From positions 40,518 to 104,517 of the forward strand of contig JAJOZX010012283.1 in assembly GCA_023014485.1 (NCBI GenBank): DNA of 64,000 nucleotides, given 5' to 3'. The position numbers were made by a program, and so were the translations under genes. Below are positions 48,575 to 59,067 of this stretch, in pieces. The DNA comes from Bathynomus jamesi (lineage: Eukaryota; Arthropoda; Malacostraca; Isopoda; Cirolanidae). The notes below the pieces were generated by a model that was given only the letters and a program-made list of their open reading frames with translations, ran no database searches and had not been told where the DNA came from. Position 1 is the first letter of the stretch. Every line of letters begins with the position of its first letter.

Positions 48575-48850
48575 GTTAACCACCCTTCCTTAGACCTACA
48601 ATTTAACGTGGAATCCGATTCACGACCCATCAGGGAAGTCAGAAACTACAAAAATTCTAGCCTGATCAGCACCCCCACCCCCAAGTGTCTTAACCACTAG
48701 GGTACCCAAGATACTAGTTTATCTACCAACCAATTTTTTGAGCGTGGAAGGATGAACAGCTGGGTGAGCTAAACGCAGCATGCTGTCGCTGGGAATTGAA
48801 CGGAGGGCCAGTGGACTCTTAGTCAGCGATGTCAACTACTTCACCAGTTT
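48575..48850 (-). repeat. second copy of the two-unit tRNA-like SINE
   Basis: Matches 30755-30990: CCTACAATTTAACGTGGAAT, CTTAACCACTAGGGTACCCA, AAGGATGAACAG and GTGGACTCTTAGTCAGCGAT. On the minus strand TACCCTAGTGGTTAAGACAC resembles an A box. The linker differs: it has no (GT)n and about 50 bp of extra sequence. Confidence 0.6.
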
Positions 48851-49394
48851 ATTATATTATCGTTTCGTCCATGTGTAAACGGACCACAAAAACAACGTAT
48901 TGAGTCAGTGTTGTCCCACAGAGAAAAATGTATTAATCGTAAAAAATAGACGTGGCGTTGGAAAAATCGCTTACACTTGGTTTAAAAAAAATTGCATAAT
49001 TGTTTGGTTTTGACCAAAATTGACCAAAATTGACCAAAAGCGTAAACACGAGCTTTCAGTTGCGGAGATTTTGATGATCCATGCGCATGAATACTTCACC
49101 AAAGAAAAGCTAGAAAGGAGGGCAGGATCAAACGCAAGGTGCGCAGTCGTATTGTTGAGTGTCTGAGGTTTGCAGAGAGCACCGTATCGAATGTTGGCGT
49201 CGAATGGAATCGAAGCAATGGCACTGGATTTGAACCACGCACGGATCCTCGTGGCCATGAACCGCACATTGTAGACGAGCCAATATTATGCATTATAAGA
49301 CAGATTCAGAGAATCTCCAGGCCATCTTCTGTTCCATGGAATAGAAGACGGCATGGCTGCCAGGTTACGTTCTTTCAGAATCTGAATATATATA

Positions 49395-49436
<42 letters not shown>
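48851..49436. other. no gene seen
   Basis: Unassigned sequence with a 10 bp TTGACCAAAA triplication at about 49010-49040, then an interrupted (TA)n tract at 49387-49436. Confidence 0.45.
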
Positions 49437-49438
<2 letters not shown>

Positions 49439-49717
49439 TCCCCGCAAGGGGGTTCTAAGCTCGTGCTCTTGAGTGCTCTTTGTGCTCGTTTGTACGTGCT
49501 TGTTCATGGAGGTTTCACGTGCGCCCTCCCGGCCCTAGCACCCAAGGATGATGGGGCTCGACCCTGCAGTCCTTGGTCTTTTTCCACTTCGACTGTCCCT
49601 CCACCCTTTCTTTTTCCTCTGTCTTTCCTCTCACTTTTTCTTTGTTTTTCCGCTGAGATATGCCCTTTTCAATAGAGGCGAATCGGTTCTTCCCCAACTT
49701 AAAAAAAAAAAAAAAAT
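49437..49717 (+). repeat. dispersed repeat, copy 1 (A-rich 3' end)
   Basis: CCCCGCAAGGGGGTTCTAAG through GAGGCGAATCGGTTCTTCCC and an A16 run. A copy that differs at only a few positions and small indels lies at 57505-57772. The orientation with a 3' A-run suggests a retroposed element or LINE 3' end, but no family was recognised. Both copies follow a (TA)n tract and are followed within about 45 bp by a TA-targeting transposon. Confidence 0.75.
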
Positions 49718-49759
49718 ACACATATATTATATATATAATATATATACATATATATATAT

Positions 49760-50683
49760 ACAGGGTGGGCGGAAGTAGCTCCCTATTTTGGATTGGTAAA
49801 AAAAATGTATATTATCCATTTATTTCAGAAGAAATAATATGAAAAGGTAGGCATACATGGTAGGTTTTCTCTAAAATTCAATGTGGGCTCCAACTCTTTC
49901 CACCAGCTTCTGGAGCCGCCCAGGAATGGCGTCCACTGACTTTAGCAGGAACTCCGGCGGGATGGAGGACATGACTTCTCGAATTCGGTCCTCCAGTTCT
50001 TCCAATGTCCTCGGTTTGGTGCGGTAGACTTCTTCCTTTACCCACCCCCAAAGAAAAGTCGCACGGTGTCAAGTCGGGGCTCCTGGCTGGCCATTGATGT
50101 GGACCACGACGACCCATCCAACGCCCAGGGAAGTGGGCATCCAGCCACTCACGGACACAAGAGCGAAGTGCGGAGGGGCGCCATCTTGCATAAATATCAG
50201 ATCGTCGATGTTCTCCCATGTGCTGACAACCGGCCAGACCTCGTTTCGCAACATAGCAAGGTACCGCTCAGCATTCATGGTGTTGCGCAGAAGGAACGGG
50301 CCCACAACCTGATCTGAGGTCATACCACACCACACCGTTACACTGAACCGATTCTGCCGTTTTTCAGCGGTAACCGTGCGACTTCTTTCTTTGGGGGTGG
50401 GTAAAGGAAGAAGTCTACCGCACCAAACCGAGGACATTGGAAGAACTGGAGGACCGAATTCGGGAAGTCATGTCCTCCATCCCGCCGGAGTTCCTGCTAA
50501 AGTCAGTGGACGCCATTCCTGGGCGGCTCCAGAAGCTGGTGGAAAGAGTTGGAGCCCACATTGAATTTTAGAGAAACCTACCATGTATGCCTACCTTTTC
50601 ATATTATTTCTTCTGAAATAAATGGATAATATACATATTTTTTTACCAATCAAAAATAGGGAGCTACTTTCCGCCCACCCTGT
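49760..50683. mobile_element. palindromic mariner-type element
   Basis: Ends ACAGGGTGGGCGGAAGTAGC and its inverted partner. Arms of about 310 bp (49760-50069 and 50376-50683) are near-identical inverted copies of the element's 3' end, each encoding the transposase C-terminus. Between them is about 300 bp of transposase in one orientation only. It is bounded by TA tracts on both sides. Confidence 0.85.
49878..50437 (-). pseudogene. mariner-group transposase, catalytic-core to C-terminus relic within the palindrome
   Basis: Minus strand from about 50380: QNRFSVTVWCGMTSDQVVGP, MNAERYLAMLRNEVWPVVST, LIFMQDGAPPHFALV (second catalytic Asp), then after a frameshift WPARSPDLTPCDFSLGV (third catalytic position) and, in the left arm, the C-terminal residues. 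The first catalytic Asp and N-terminus are lost; instead the sequence runs into an inverted copy of its own C-terminus from 50376. Confidence 0.75.
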
Positions 50684-50706
50684 ATATATATATATATATA
50701 TATATA

Positions 50707-51964
50707 GGGTCATCCCATAAGTAATGTCGTTTTTTACGATAGATTAAGTTTAAATAGTCCTACTCGGTTTAAGCATAAATTTTCCGAAGGTTATATCTAA
50801 GAGGAGATCTATCGTGTTTCGCTACATACTTTACAGACCTTGACCAGTGAAGAATTGTGTTTTGCTTTATGTGAACACCTCAAACATGGCGGTATCAGAA
50901 GAGCATCTCAGGCATATAATGCTTTACGAGTTCAAAGAAGAGAATAGTGCTACTGAAGCAACGCGAAACATTCAGGACGTTTATGGCAACGAAATTCTGC
51001 ATGTGAGGAAATGTCAAACATGGTTTCAAAAGTTTAGGAATGTGACTGCTGTTTGACAGATGCAGCACGCTCTGGACGCCCTGCTGAGTTTGATGATGAC
51101 CTGCTGTTAGCCACACTTGAAGAAGACTGTTCAACAACTGTCGAAGAATTGGCCCAGGAACTCAATTCATCCCCATCCACCGACATTTGGAACAACTCGG
51201 GAAAGTGCCTAAGTTAGGAAAATGGGTGCCACATGAATTGTCGGTCGACAATCTGAGGGTGCACGTAAACATTAGCACAGCTCTTCATTCCCGTGAACTC
51301 CAAGATCCGTTTTTGCACCGTTTAGTGACTGGTGATGAAAAGTGGATACTGTACCAGAATGTTAAGCGCCATCGACAGTGGGTTTGTGCCGGAGAACCAG
51401 CGACACCACAGCCAAAACCAAATCTTCACCCTCGGAAGGTGTTGCTTAGTGTTTGGTGGGATAAAGGTGGTGTAATACATTTTGAAACCTTACCACACAA
51501 CCAAGCAATCACTGCTCAAGTCTACTGTCAACAACTGGATCGATTGAACACTGCACTAAAAGAAAAGACCTTCTTTGGTTAATCGGAAAGGAATCGTGTT
51601 CCACCACGACAACGCACGTCCTCATACCGCTCGGATCACTTCTGCAAAAATTGAGAAGCTTGGGTGGGCAAAACTTCCACATCCTCCAGACCTTGCGCCT
51701 TCAGATTATCATCTCTTCAGGAGTCTGCAAAACTATCTTTACGAGAAACAGTATACTTCTTTAGATGACCTGCACACCAGTCTTTGTACGTTTTTTGCCT
51801 CAAAACCGCCTGAATTTTATAAACATGGCATGGAAAACTTGTAGGACGTTGGCACAGTGTCATTGATTCCGATGGAAAATATATACTAGATTAAAAAGTC
51901 TCAGTTGAGTTTTTTTGTCCTTCAAATTCCGATCTAAAAAACGACATTACTTATAGGATGACCT
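50707..51964 (+). mobile_element. mariner element, 1.26 kb, full length but mutated
   Basis: Ends GGGTCATCCCATAAGTAATG and, inverted, AGGTCATCCTATAAGTAATG, followed by TCGTTTTTTA, are typical mariner TIRs. TA tracts flank both sides. One transposase gene fills the element. Confidence 0.9.
50886..51844 (+). pseudogene. mariner DD34D-type transposase, frameshifted
   Basis: Starts MAVSEEHLRHIMLYEFKEEN (helix-turn-helix), then CQTWFQKF, ARSGRPAEFDDD and WVPHELSVDN. The first catalytic Asp lies in VTGDEKWILYQN (about 51325), the second in VFHHDNARPHTA (about 51606) and the third in DLAPSDYHLF (about 51703). The usual HPPYSPDLAPSD reads HPPDLAPSD here: three residues are missing, so spacing is 31 instead of 34. 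Frame changes occur near 51050, 51175 and 51575. The C-terminus FASKPPEFYKHGMENL is present. Inactive. Confidence 0.9.
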
Positions 51965-51965
51965 G

Positions 51966-51966
<1 letters not shown>

Positions 51967-52013
<47 letters not shown>
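51967..52013. repeat. (TA)n microsatellite
   Basis: About 23 TA units between the mariner and the next short element. Confidence 0.95.
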
Positions 52014-52018
<5 letters not shown>

Positions 52019-52214
52019 AACGACGCTTGTATACAAGACCGTTCCGCTCGTATGTAGGAGAATTACGACTTCTGATCAATCGAGGCCCATGGTGTAGTGG
52101 ATAGCATATCTGACCGGCAATCGGAAGATCCCGGGTGGTTACCTCATTTTTCATTTGTTCGTTCTCCCTCCTCATCTTGTGCAGAACGTTCTTCTATACA
52201 AGCGTCGTTCTTTA
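52014..52214. mobile_element. 200 bp element with TIRs around a tRNA-like core
   Basis: TAAAGAACGACGCTTGTATA starts the left end and its exact inverted partner ends the right side. The middle (52083-52140) reads GGCCCATGGTGTAGTGGATA then GCATATCTGACCGGCAATCG and GATCCCGGGTGG, with an A-box-like start and a degraded B-box region. The combination of TIRs and a tRNA-like core is unusual. Confidence 0.55.
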
Positions 52215-52446
52215 CATTAATTATACTGTGTTGTTTGCAGTTATATATATATATATATATATATAATATGATTAATGCAGTTTTCTCCGTGTGGCACAAC
52301 AATGACTCAATACACTGTTTTTGTGGTCCGTTCCCACATGGTCGGAACGATAGTAATCGGAAATGACTGCTAATAGGAAAAATGCATTTTTGTTTCATGG
52401 ATGCCTTTTGGAATAAGAAGACACACATTTCTTTGCATTTAATTCA

Positions 52447-52690
52447 GTTTTAGAGAGTCTCGTGGCTTGATCGGTTAGGGCACCACCCGGCAGTGCTGAG
52501 ACTCCGCTAAGTCGTAGGTTTGAACCATAGTGCTACCTAGAACTGGGCGGTTGTCTTTTCTGTATCTTGCGTCACGACGAAGCGGCGGGCTGGTCACCCC
52601 TAATTAATTGACTCTGGCTAAGTTACCCCAGGCTCAGGGGATATAGGCCGCGAATCTTACCCTAACTATTTTAGTTTTAAATTAAATGCC
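52447..52690 (+). repeat. tRNA-derived SINE
   Basis: Head region TCGTGGCTTGATCGGTTAGG then GCACCACC (A-box-like) and GTCGTAGGTTTGAACCATAG (B-box-like GGTTTGAACC), followed by an unrelated GC-rich body (about 52540-52680). Arm pairing is too poor for a working tRNA. Confidence 0.6.
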
Positions 52691-53406
52691 TTTAAACTAC
52701 ATTTAAATTAATATCCAAGTGATGCGGCTACCAATATTAAAAATGGAGCGAATGCCACTGCCGTTTGGTAATATATCAAACATTATTAAGAATTTGTAGG
52801 GTGATCGGAAAATAGCTTTATAACAACTGTTCAATTTAAAACATTTCCCGCGCAAGTTACATAATTGGGGCCATTATTCCGACACTGCTACTTTTCCATA
52901 TAATTCCAGCACAGTTGAGACAATTGTCCCACCTACGAAACCGCTCTTTACTGCCATTCGCGAAGAAATTCCTTCTCCACAGATGACAATCATTTGTATG
53001 GAAGTGACGACCGAGTCATTATCAAATACTGTAGTGATAAAAATTGTCGAATTACTTTACTTTCCACAAATTCTTAAGGTTGAACCGAAAGAGTTCCATT
53101 TTATAGAAGAAAAAATACTTTTTCTTTTTTCAAAAAATTTTTCATAAACGTCGTCTCCTTTAACTAAATTCCCTACACATTCATGCATCGCGTTGCAGAT
53201 TTGAAGCAAAATTTCAATAGAAAACAAAGAATGAGAACGTAATGCTAGTTAATATCGTAAAAAAAAAAAAAAAAAAAAAAAATTGAGATCACTTTCAATG
53301 AAACTGGAAAGCAAATTGAGAAATAAAACTTGCAAGCACGCGCGCAGGTTTTTACTTTAAATCTGTCCCACGAAAAGGCAAGAAATAAAACTTTGCAGCT
53401 TCTAAC
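52691..53406. other. no gene seen; intron of the host gene
   Basis: Unassigned sequence ending in a poly-A run at about 53260-53283. Confidence 0.45.
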
Positions 53407-53551
53407 CTTTCCATGAAGTTTGGCTAACTTGACGATAAGGCTACCGCTGGAAGTCACTGATGAGAGGAAGGACGCCGGAGAAGGAAGGTCTTCGGAGGGC
53501 GTTTGTCCTCCGATCGCTCTGCGTGCGAGACTCGCGGGTGAGGTTGCAGCT
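53407..53551 (-). CDS. host gene internal exon: Ser/Pro-rich linker and first strand of a PH domain
   Basis: 145 nt on the minus strand between acceptor TTCTTTTGAACAG and donor AAG then GTTAGA. Entering in phase 2 and leaving in phase 0 it encodes AATSPASLARRAIGGQTPSE, DLPSPASFLSSVTSSG and SLIVKLAKLHGK, with no stop. The final SLIVKLAKLHGK fits the first beta strand of a PH domain and runs directly into RAGDRSWKSVW of exon 46744-46833. The Ser/Pro-rich part is likely a disordered linker before the PH domain. Phase agreement with both neighbours is the main evidence. Confidence 0.65.
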
Positions 53552-54289
53552 CTGTTCAAAAGAATAAAATGTTTAATACGAGTTGTAGGACAAAGTTGCT
53601 TAGAATTACCCAAACCAAAAGGAATATTACTTCAAGAACAATTATAAAAACACGACCGTACTAAAAATTAAAAAGGTTAATAACACTGGTATGCATCAAT
53701 TTTGCTCTCAAGGGTTTTGTAAGTGATTCTTATAGTTTTTTTCCTGCTGATTTCGAATCTGCAATCCGTTTTTCTCAATCAGCTCAGGTTATCCGGCTAT
53801 GGCCTCATAAGTAAAATAGAATTTTTCGTGATTTTGTCAAAGCGGAATTGGAACAGTAACATCTATCATCACTTGTTTCACTTGTATAATATCTATTTTT
53901 ACTTTTCAGGCATATAGATAAAATATTTCATAATGAATAGAGCGTGTAAAAATGATCCCAATAGATTCTGCTACATATGTGGGACGGTTACCATGCCAAA
54001 TAACCAGTCCCAAATCACTAAATTTGTGAAGACAATGTATAGAGCATACTTTGGAATTAAGCTAGGGGACCAGGACAAAAATTTCGCCCCTCATATGTGC
54101 TGCAAGTCGTGCGTTGAAAATTTGAGAAGATGGAGCAAAGGCAGAGCGAAATCTTTGCCTTTTGGAATTCCCATGATTTGGAGAGAAGGAAAAGATCACG
54201 TGACAGATTGCTATTTCTGCATGACAAACCTCCAAGGTGGGCTTATAAATTTATTTTTCTTAAATATTTTGAAATCCTCGTACGAAACT

Positions 54290-54385
54290 TGACATAATAT
54301 TCACCATAATGTAATATTCACCATATATAGCGTAATATTCACCATAATGTAATATTCACCATATATAGCATAATATTCACCATAA
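54290..54385. repeat. minisatellite in intron 1 (TAATATTCACCAT units)
   Basis: Alternating ATAATATTCACCATAATG and TAATATTCACCATATATAGC, about 2.5 copies of a 39 bp unit. Confidence 0.85.
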
Positions 54386-54472
54386 TGGTAATCATACATT
54401 TACATATTGTTATAGAAAATACATTTACACATACATATTGTTATACAAGTTACATTTACATATACAATGATT

Positions 54473-54544
54473 GTATATTTTCTTTCTTTTTCATTCATAT
54501 TGTCCCCGAAGGGACAATATGAATGAAAAAGAAAGAAAATATAC
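54473..54544. repeat. perfect 34 bp hairpin with CGAA loop
   Basis: GTATATTTTCTTTCTTTTTC through TTGTCCC is followed by CGAA and then the exact inverted copy. It lies inside intron 1 of the transposon gene. Confidence 0.95.
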
Positions 54545-56505
54545 AGACTCCATCGACCTATTTCATATCTTACAGACCGCAGCCTTCCCTCACGAGCCGC
54601 CACTGTCTGAATGCTTCTTCTATTTCATATGCAAGTTTTATATCCATGTTTCTGTGTTTCTATTTTCAGGAGTTAACAAGAAGAATAAACACATTGTTGT
54701 ATACCCTGACATTCCTTCTGCTATGAGACCTGTACCCCATGGTCCTGGAATTCCAATACCCGACCCACCTCAAACCCTGGACTTCGATGATTCTGGTGAT
54801 GAATCAATGACCAATGCCATGACCAATCCCAGTCGTATATACCTCAAAATACCGCTTCAAATGAGCCGAGGCCTCTCAACCAGGCCAAACTTAATGATCT
54901 TACCAGGGATTTAGGACTTTCCAAATTAGCTGCCGAGATCTTGGGCTCACGACTTCGAGAGGACAACTTGCTGGCTCCGGGAACAACATTCTCCTGGTAT
55001 AGGAAACGAGAGGAAGAATTCCGCAAGTTTTTTGCAGTGCACGAAAATACCTCTTCCTTAGTGTACTGCTGCAATGTTGAGGGGCTAATCGAATCCTTGG
55101 GCCTGCCATATAACGCATCAGAATGGAGGCTATTTATAGACTCGTCTAAACGAAGTTTGAAAGCAGTACTTCTCAGCATTGGGAATAGGGTTGCATCAGT
55201 CCCTGTAGCACATTCCGTACAACTTACTGAGAGCTACGATAACATGAAAATTTTACTGGATGCTCTCGTATACGACCAACATAACTGGAGGATCTGTGGA
55301 GATTTGAAGGTAATACTAATATCATAAGTAAACTATTGCTATTGACTATGTTGTTTTTCCAAAGGTTATTTGAGAGCGTATAAGAACACTTAACTTCCCA
55401 CAGAAGTGATACAGTCCAATGCATAGATTTTTTTATCTGATAGAACAAATTCTCTAAATTCTTTAAATATTTTCATTTTTTTTCAGATTGTGGCATTGTA
55501 TTGGGAATGCAAGGGGGATACACGAAATACCCATGTTTCCTCTGCAAATGGGATAGCGAGCGGATGAGAAGCACTATGCACAGCGTGAATGGGCATCCAG
55601 AGAGAATTTTGAACCTGGGTCGCATAATGTCGTTTCAGTGCCCCTTGTACCACCAACAAAAATTTTGCTCCCACCACTTCATATTAAGCTGGGCTTGATG
55701 AAAAATTTCATCAAATCAATGAATAAGGAGGGTTCAGCATTCCGATATCTCGAGAGTAAATTTCCTCATATATCTGATGCTAAACTAAATGCTGGGGTTT
55801 TTGATGGTGCTCAAATTCGAACTTTGATCAAGGATACTCAGTTCGAAAACGCAATGACTCCAACTGAGAAGAATGCCTGGCAGGCATTCAAATCAGTTGT
55901 CACTGATTTTCTTGGCAAGCGTAGAAGTCCAGAATACGAGTCCGTTGTCGAAAACTTGATGGAAGCTTTCAAAGCTCATGGGTCGCGCATGTCCATAAAA
56001 ATGCACTTTTTGTGGTCCCACTTGGACTATTTTCCTGAAAATTGCGGGGATTATAGTGAGGAACAGGTTGAACGATTTCACCAAGATATCAAAATAATGG
56101 AAGAGAGGTACCAGGGAAACTGGGATATCAATATGCTGGCGGACTATTGCTGGTGTTTGAAGCGAGACGTGCCCGAAGAAAAAAACAGACGGAAAGCCAA
56201 AAAAACTTAATTCCTTACTCAATAAACTTTTTTCCATATTCATTGTATGAATAAAAGTATTTATTCAGACAGTTTTCATTTTTCACGAGTGTTCTTATAA
56301 TATTACTCGTATCTACAGTGTTTAAGCTAAAAAAATCAATAAATTTGGGGATAAAATTGGACTTATAATAAATGGCCAATAGAGAAAAAACCTGACCTGA
56401 TTGAGGAAAACCAATGTCATTTTCGAATTCAGCATGGTCGAATTATATAATATGAGTTGAAAAAACCCTCACAGCAGACAAAAACATTTCATATGCATAC
56501 CAGTG

Positions 56506-57253
56506 TAATTTACTGTACAGTTCCGAATTGTTTTAGATTGACATAAACCCCTAAATCGCAAGTAGGAATAGTCTTGCCATTAGGGATCATAATCTTTTTA
56601 CTACTATTTAATTTATTTCACATATAAAGGACTGACTGACTGTAAAAAAGTTTACATTTACCCATATTCAAGGGTTTTTCCGCTCTTTCACCGTGGTACT
56701 TAACATATTATACGTATTATCACCCACACAAAGAAAGCCTTCACTTTCTTATTCTCATATTCACTAACCATAAAACAACCAATGAAGTTGAAATTGCAGA
56801 AACTATCCTGATTCATAACATACATACCAAAAACAATTTCTAATATTGTACAATACTAAAGCTTCGAAGGCGCTACTTATTTCATTTTATTCCACTTTAG
56901 TTAAAATTCAAAAAGGGGTTTAATTGCTGCTGATTGTGTATAGTTCAGGTTCGTAATGCATTTTGAGGCAAGACTATCCATTTTTCATTCATAAAAATGT
57001 AAAACATTTGGGTCTATAAATGAAACTAAGAACCACGACCCAAGTGCCCACTTCTAATAGCTATAAAATGGGCATGAAGGGTAAACATTCAGGCGGTAAA
57101 AACCCTACAATTCCTCTTTCCTGGGGGAGGGGAAACTGAGCTTATACAATTTATGCCAGACATACGTTTTGCCATCCCTCTAATATAAAAGGGTTAGGTT
57201 TGTAATTAACGTAAAGGAAGAATAGTAGTAGTAGTAGTAGTATCCCTCTAGAC
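56506..57253. other. no gene seen
   Basis: Unassigned AT-rich sequence with a short (AGT)n at 57224-57241. Confidence 0.45.
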
Positions 57254-57446
57254 TAGGGGTGACCAACCCAAGCCCCGCGGGCCACAAAGTGGCCGCCACG
57301 GTATTTGAAATGGCCCGCGTGAAGAACGAGCGAAAAAGACTAATCGACTGAAAAATCAATTAAGACAAGGAACACGTTTTGAACGGATGTAGGGGGGGTA
57401 GTAGGACAGTGGCCCACCAAAGAAAAAAAAAAATTGGCCATCCCTA
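57254..57446. mobile_element. 193 bp hAT MITE
   Basis: TAGGGGTGACCAACC at the left and, inverted, TAGGGATGGCCAA at the right. The 8 bp flanks CTCTAGAC and CTGTAGAC agree at seven positions. Interior contains GGGCCAC and GTGGCCC blocks. Typical hAT MITE layout, noncoding. Confidence 0.75.
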
Positions 57447-57469
57447 CTGTAGACCTTCCTTCCTTCGTA

Positions 57470-57504
<35 letters not shown>

Positions 57505-57507
<3 letters not shown>

Positions 57508-57762
57508 CCGCAAGGGGGTTCTAAGCTCGTGCTCTTGAGTGCTCTTTGTGCTCGTGCTTGTTCCTGGAGGTTTCACGTGCACTCTCCCGGCCCTAGCACC
57601 CAAGGATGATGGGGCTCGACCCTGCAGTCCTTGGTCTTTTTCCACTTCGACTGTCCCCTCTACCCTTTCTTTTTCCTCTGTCTTTCCTCTCACTTTTTCT
57701 TTGTTTTTCCGCCGATATATGCCCTTTTAAATAGAGGCGAATCAGTTCTTCCCGAACTTAAA

Positions 57763-57772
<10 letters not shown>
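57505..57772 (+). repeat. dispersed repeat, copy 2 (A-rich 3' end)
   Basis: Highly similar to 49437-49717, from CCCCGCAAGGGGGTTCTAAG to GCGAATCAGTTCTTCCCGAA. It lacks an 8-9 bp segment after GTGCTCG and has a short A-run leading into (TA)n. Confidence 0.75.
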
Positions 57773-57796
<24 letters not shown>

Positions 57797-57798
<2 letters not shown>

Positions 57799-58751
57799 CA
57801 CACCGGACAAAAAATTAGTCACCCCTAATAGCACCGATAGTAGGAAGTTCAAGGTCACACAGAGGGCGCTGATGTAGCATTGGTAAGTGACAAGTAGCGG
57901 TGACGTAGCACACAGGATCAGATCCGTTTCGTGAGGTGGTGAAGAACAAAGTGTGTGTTGGATATAGTCTGCAAAATGGGTCGTGAGGCAGACGTTACTC
58001 AGTGGCAAAAAGGAGCCATAGTGTTTGGCAGAGCCCACGGACACAAAATGTCTGAAGTAGCCCAATTTGTTGGTGTGTCAACGCGTACTGTCCAGCGAGT
58101 TTACAAAGAGTGGTGTAGTTCGCAATCAACTGACAATCGACGGCGTAACTGTGGCCGGAAAACAATTCTCGACAATAGGGGCCGCCGCCATGTTTCTCGT
58201 CTAGTAACTGCAAATCGTTTTCAAACCAGAGAACAATTGCTCCAAGAACCAATGAGGTTCTCCAGCGACCAATTTCCGAACGGACATTGCGACGAGAACT
58301 GCATGCGATGGACATCTGGAGCAGGGTACCACGGAAGAGGCCGCTGTTAACAGCAAGTCACAAATTGGCACGTTATAAATGGGCTCAGAGGCACAAAAAC
58401 TGGACTGCGGCAGATTCGAAACGTGTAATTTGGTCCGATGAGTCCCGTTTTTGTTTGTTCTCCAATGATGGGAGGCGACGAGTACATCGCAGGTCCAATG
58501 AAGCCTTTAATCCTGAATGCGTCGAAGGTGTTGTTCAGGCTGGAAACAGAAAGTGAAGCGCAGGAATAGACACCCACGGACTCTGGCGGGACCGGCTGAT
58601 GAACGAGTGGCAGCAAATCGATGTTCAGTACATGCACAACCTCGTAGAGTCTCTGCCTCACCGGATTCGTGCGGTTATCAAGGCCAGAGGCGCCGTCACA
58701 CGTTATTAGGTACATTCTGAGAGGGGTGACTAATTTTTTGTCCGGTGTGCT
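57797..58751 (+). mobile_element. Tc1-like element, internally deleted, 955 bp
   Basis: Perfect inverted ends AGCACACCGGACAAAAAATT then AGTCACCCCT, flanked by TA (57795-57796 and 58752-58753). Contains a transposase gene from which the middle of the catalytic domain has been lost. Confidence 0.9.
57976..58707 (+). pseudogene. Tc1-like transposase lacking the second and third catalytic residues
   Basis: ATG 57976 opens MGREADVTQWQKGAIVFGRA and a paired helix-turn-helix region (MSEVAQFVGVSTRTVQRVYK, then VSRLVTANRFQTREQLL). After a frameshift near 58260: LRRELHAMDIWSRVPRKRPL, WAQRHKNWTAADSKRVIWSD (first catalytic Asp) and RRRVHRRSNEAFNPECVEGV. At about 58545-58565 the sequence jumps to the C-terminal HGLWRDRLMNEWQQIDVQYM and LPHRIRAVIKARGAVTRY. 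The QDxAP...SPDLNPIE segment is missing, so this copy could only have moved with help from another. Confidence 0.85.
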
Positions 58752-59067
58752 TATATATATATATATATATATATATTAATATATATATATATATATATAT
58801 ATAACACACACACACACTAACGAAACAGTTATTGGATTTTAGGATAAACACATTTTCCTTCCTCTGATTGCTCAACCTTTGAAAGAAATGAAACATGGTC
58901 ACTGACTGAACAATTCATAATTACTTGGCAGAATTCACGGATCTAATCCAACTTGGATTGAATACACATTAGTAAAAATGTACACGCCCCACCTCCGTAG
59001 GCGGAAACTTCTGTAAAGAGGACAACCTGATCATTAACACCACCACCAGTTAAAAAGAAAGTCTTAC
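58752..59067. other. no gene seen
   Basis: (TA)n at 58752-58803 and unassigned sequence, part of a host-gene intron. Confidence 0.45.

Larger units (their letters stand above)
53933..56210 (+). pseudogene. transposon-encoded protein with zinc-finger N-terminus and candidate DDE core
   Basis: Three exons: 53933-54236, 54670-55309 and 55487-56210, with GT-AG borders (AAG/GTGGGC, TTTTCAG, AAG/GTAATA, TTTTTCAG). Exon 1 has Cys pairs CYICG, CCKSC and CYFC (zinc-binding, ZAD-like layout). Exon 2 has WYRKREEEFRKFF, RLFIDSSKRSLKAVLL and QLTESYDNMKILLDAL, ending WRICGDLK. Exon 3 continues GMQGGYTKYPCFLCKWDSE, then HIKLGLMKNFIKSMNKEG, EEQVERFHQDIKIMEERYQG and LADYCWCLKRD. I infer an RNase H-like core with Asp in FIDSS, Asp in CGDLK and Glu in SEEQVERF, and a CFLC pair after the second Asp as in many eukaryotic transposases. 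Similar proteins are widespread in arthropod genomes as uncharacterised repeats. Frameshifts near 54835, 55498 and 55625 break this copy. Confidence 0.65.
53684..56505 (+). mobile_element. unclassified intron-containing DNA transposon with CACTG ends
   Basis: Both ends carry the 13 bp inverted repeat CACTGGTATGCAT, flanked by TAA on each side (53681-53683 and 56506-56508). Subterminal sequences are also related in inverted orientation (CTCAATCAGCTCAGG near 53777 and, inverted, CTCAATCAGGTCAGG near 56400). CACTG ends with a 3 bp duplication resemble the CACTA/EnSpm-Chapaev (CMC) group, but the protein is not one I can place. One plus-strand gene with two introns fills the element. Confidence 0.65.
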
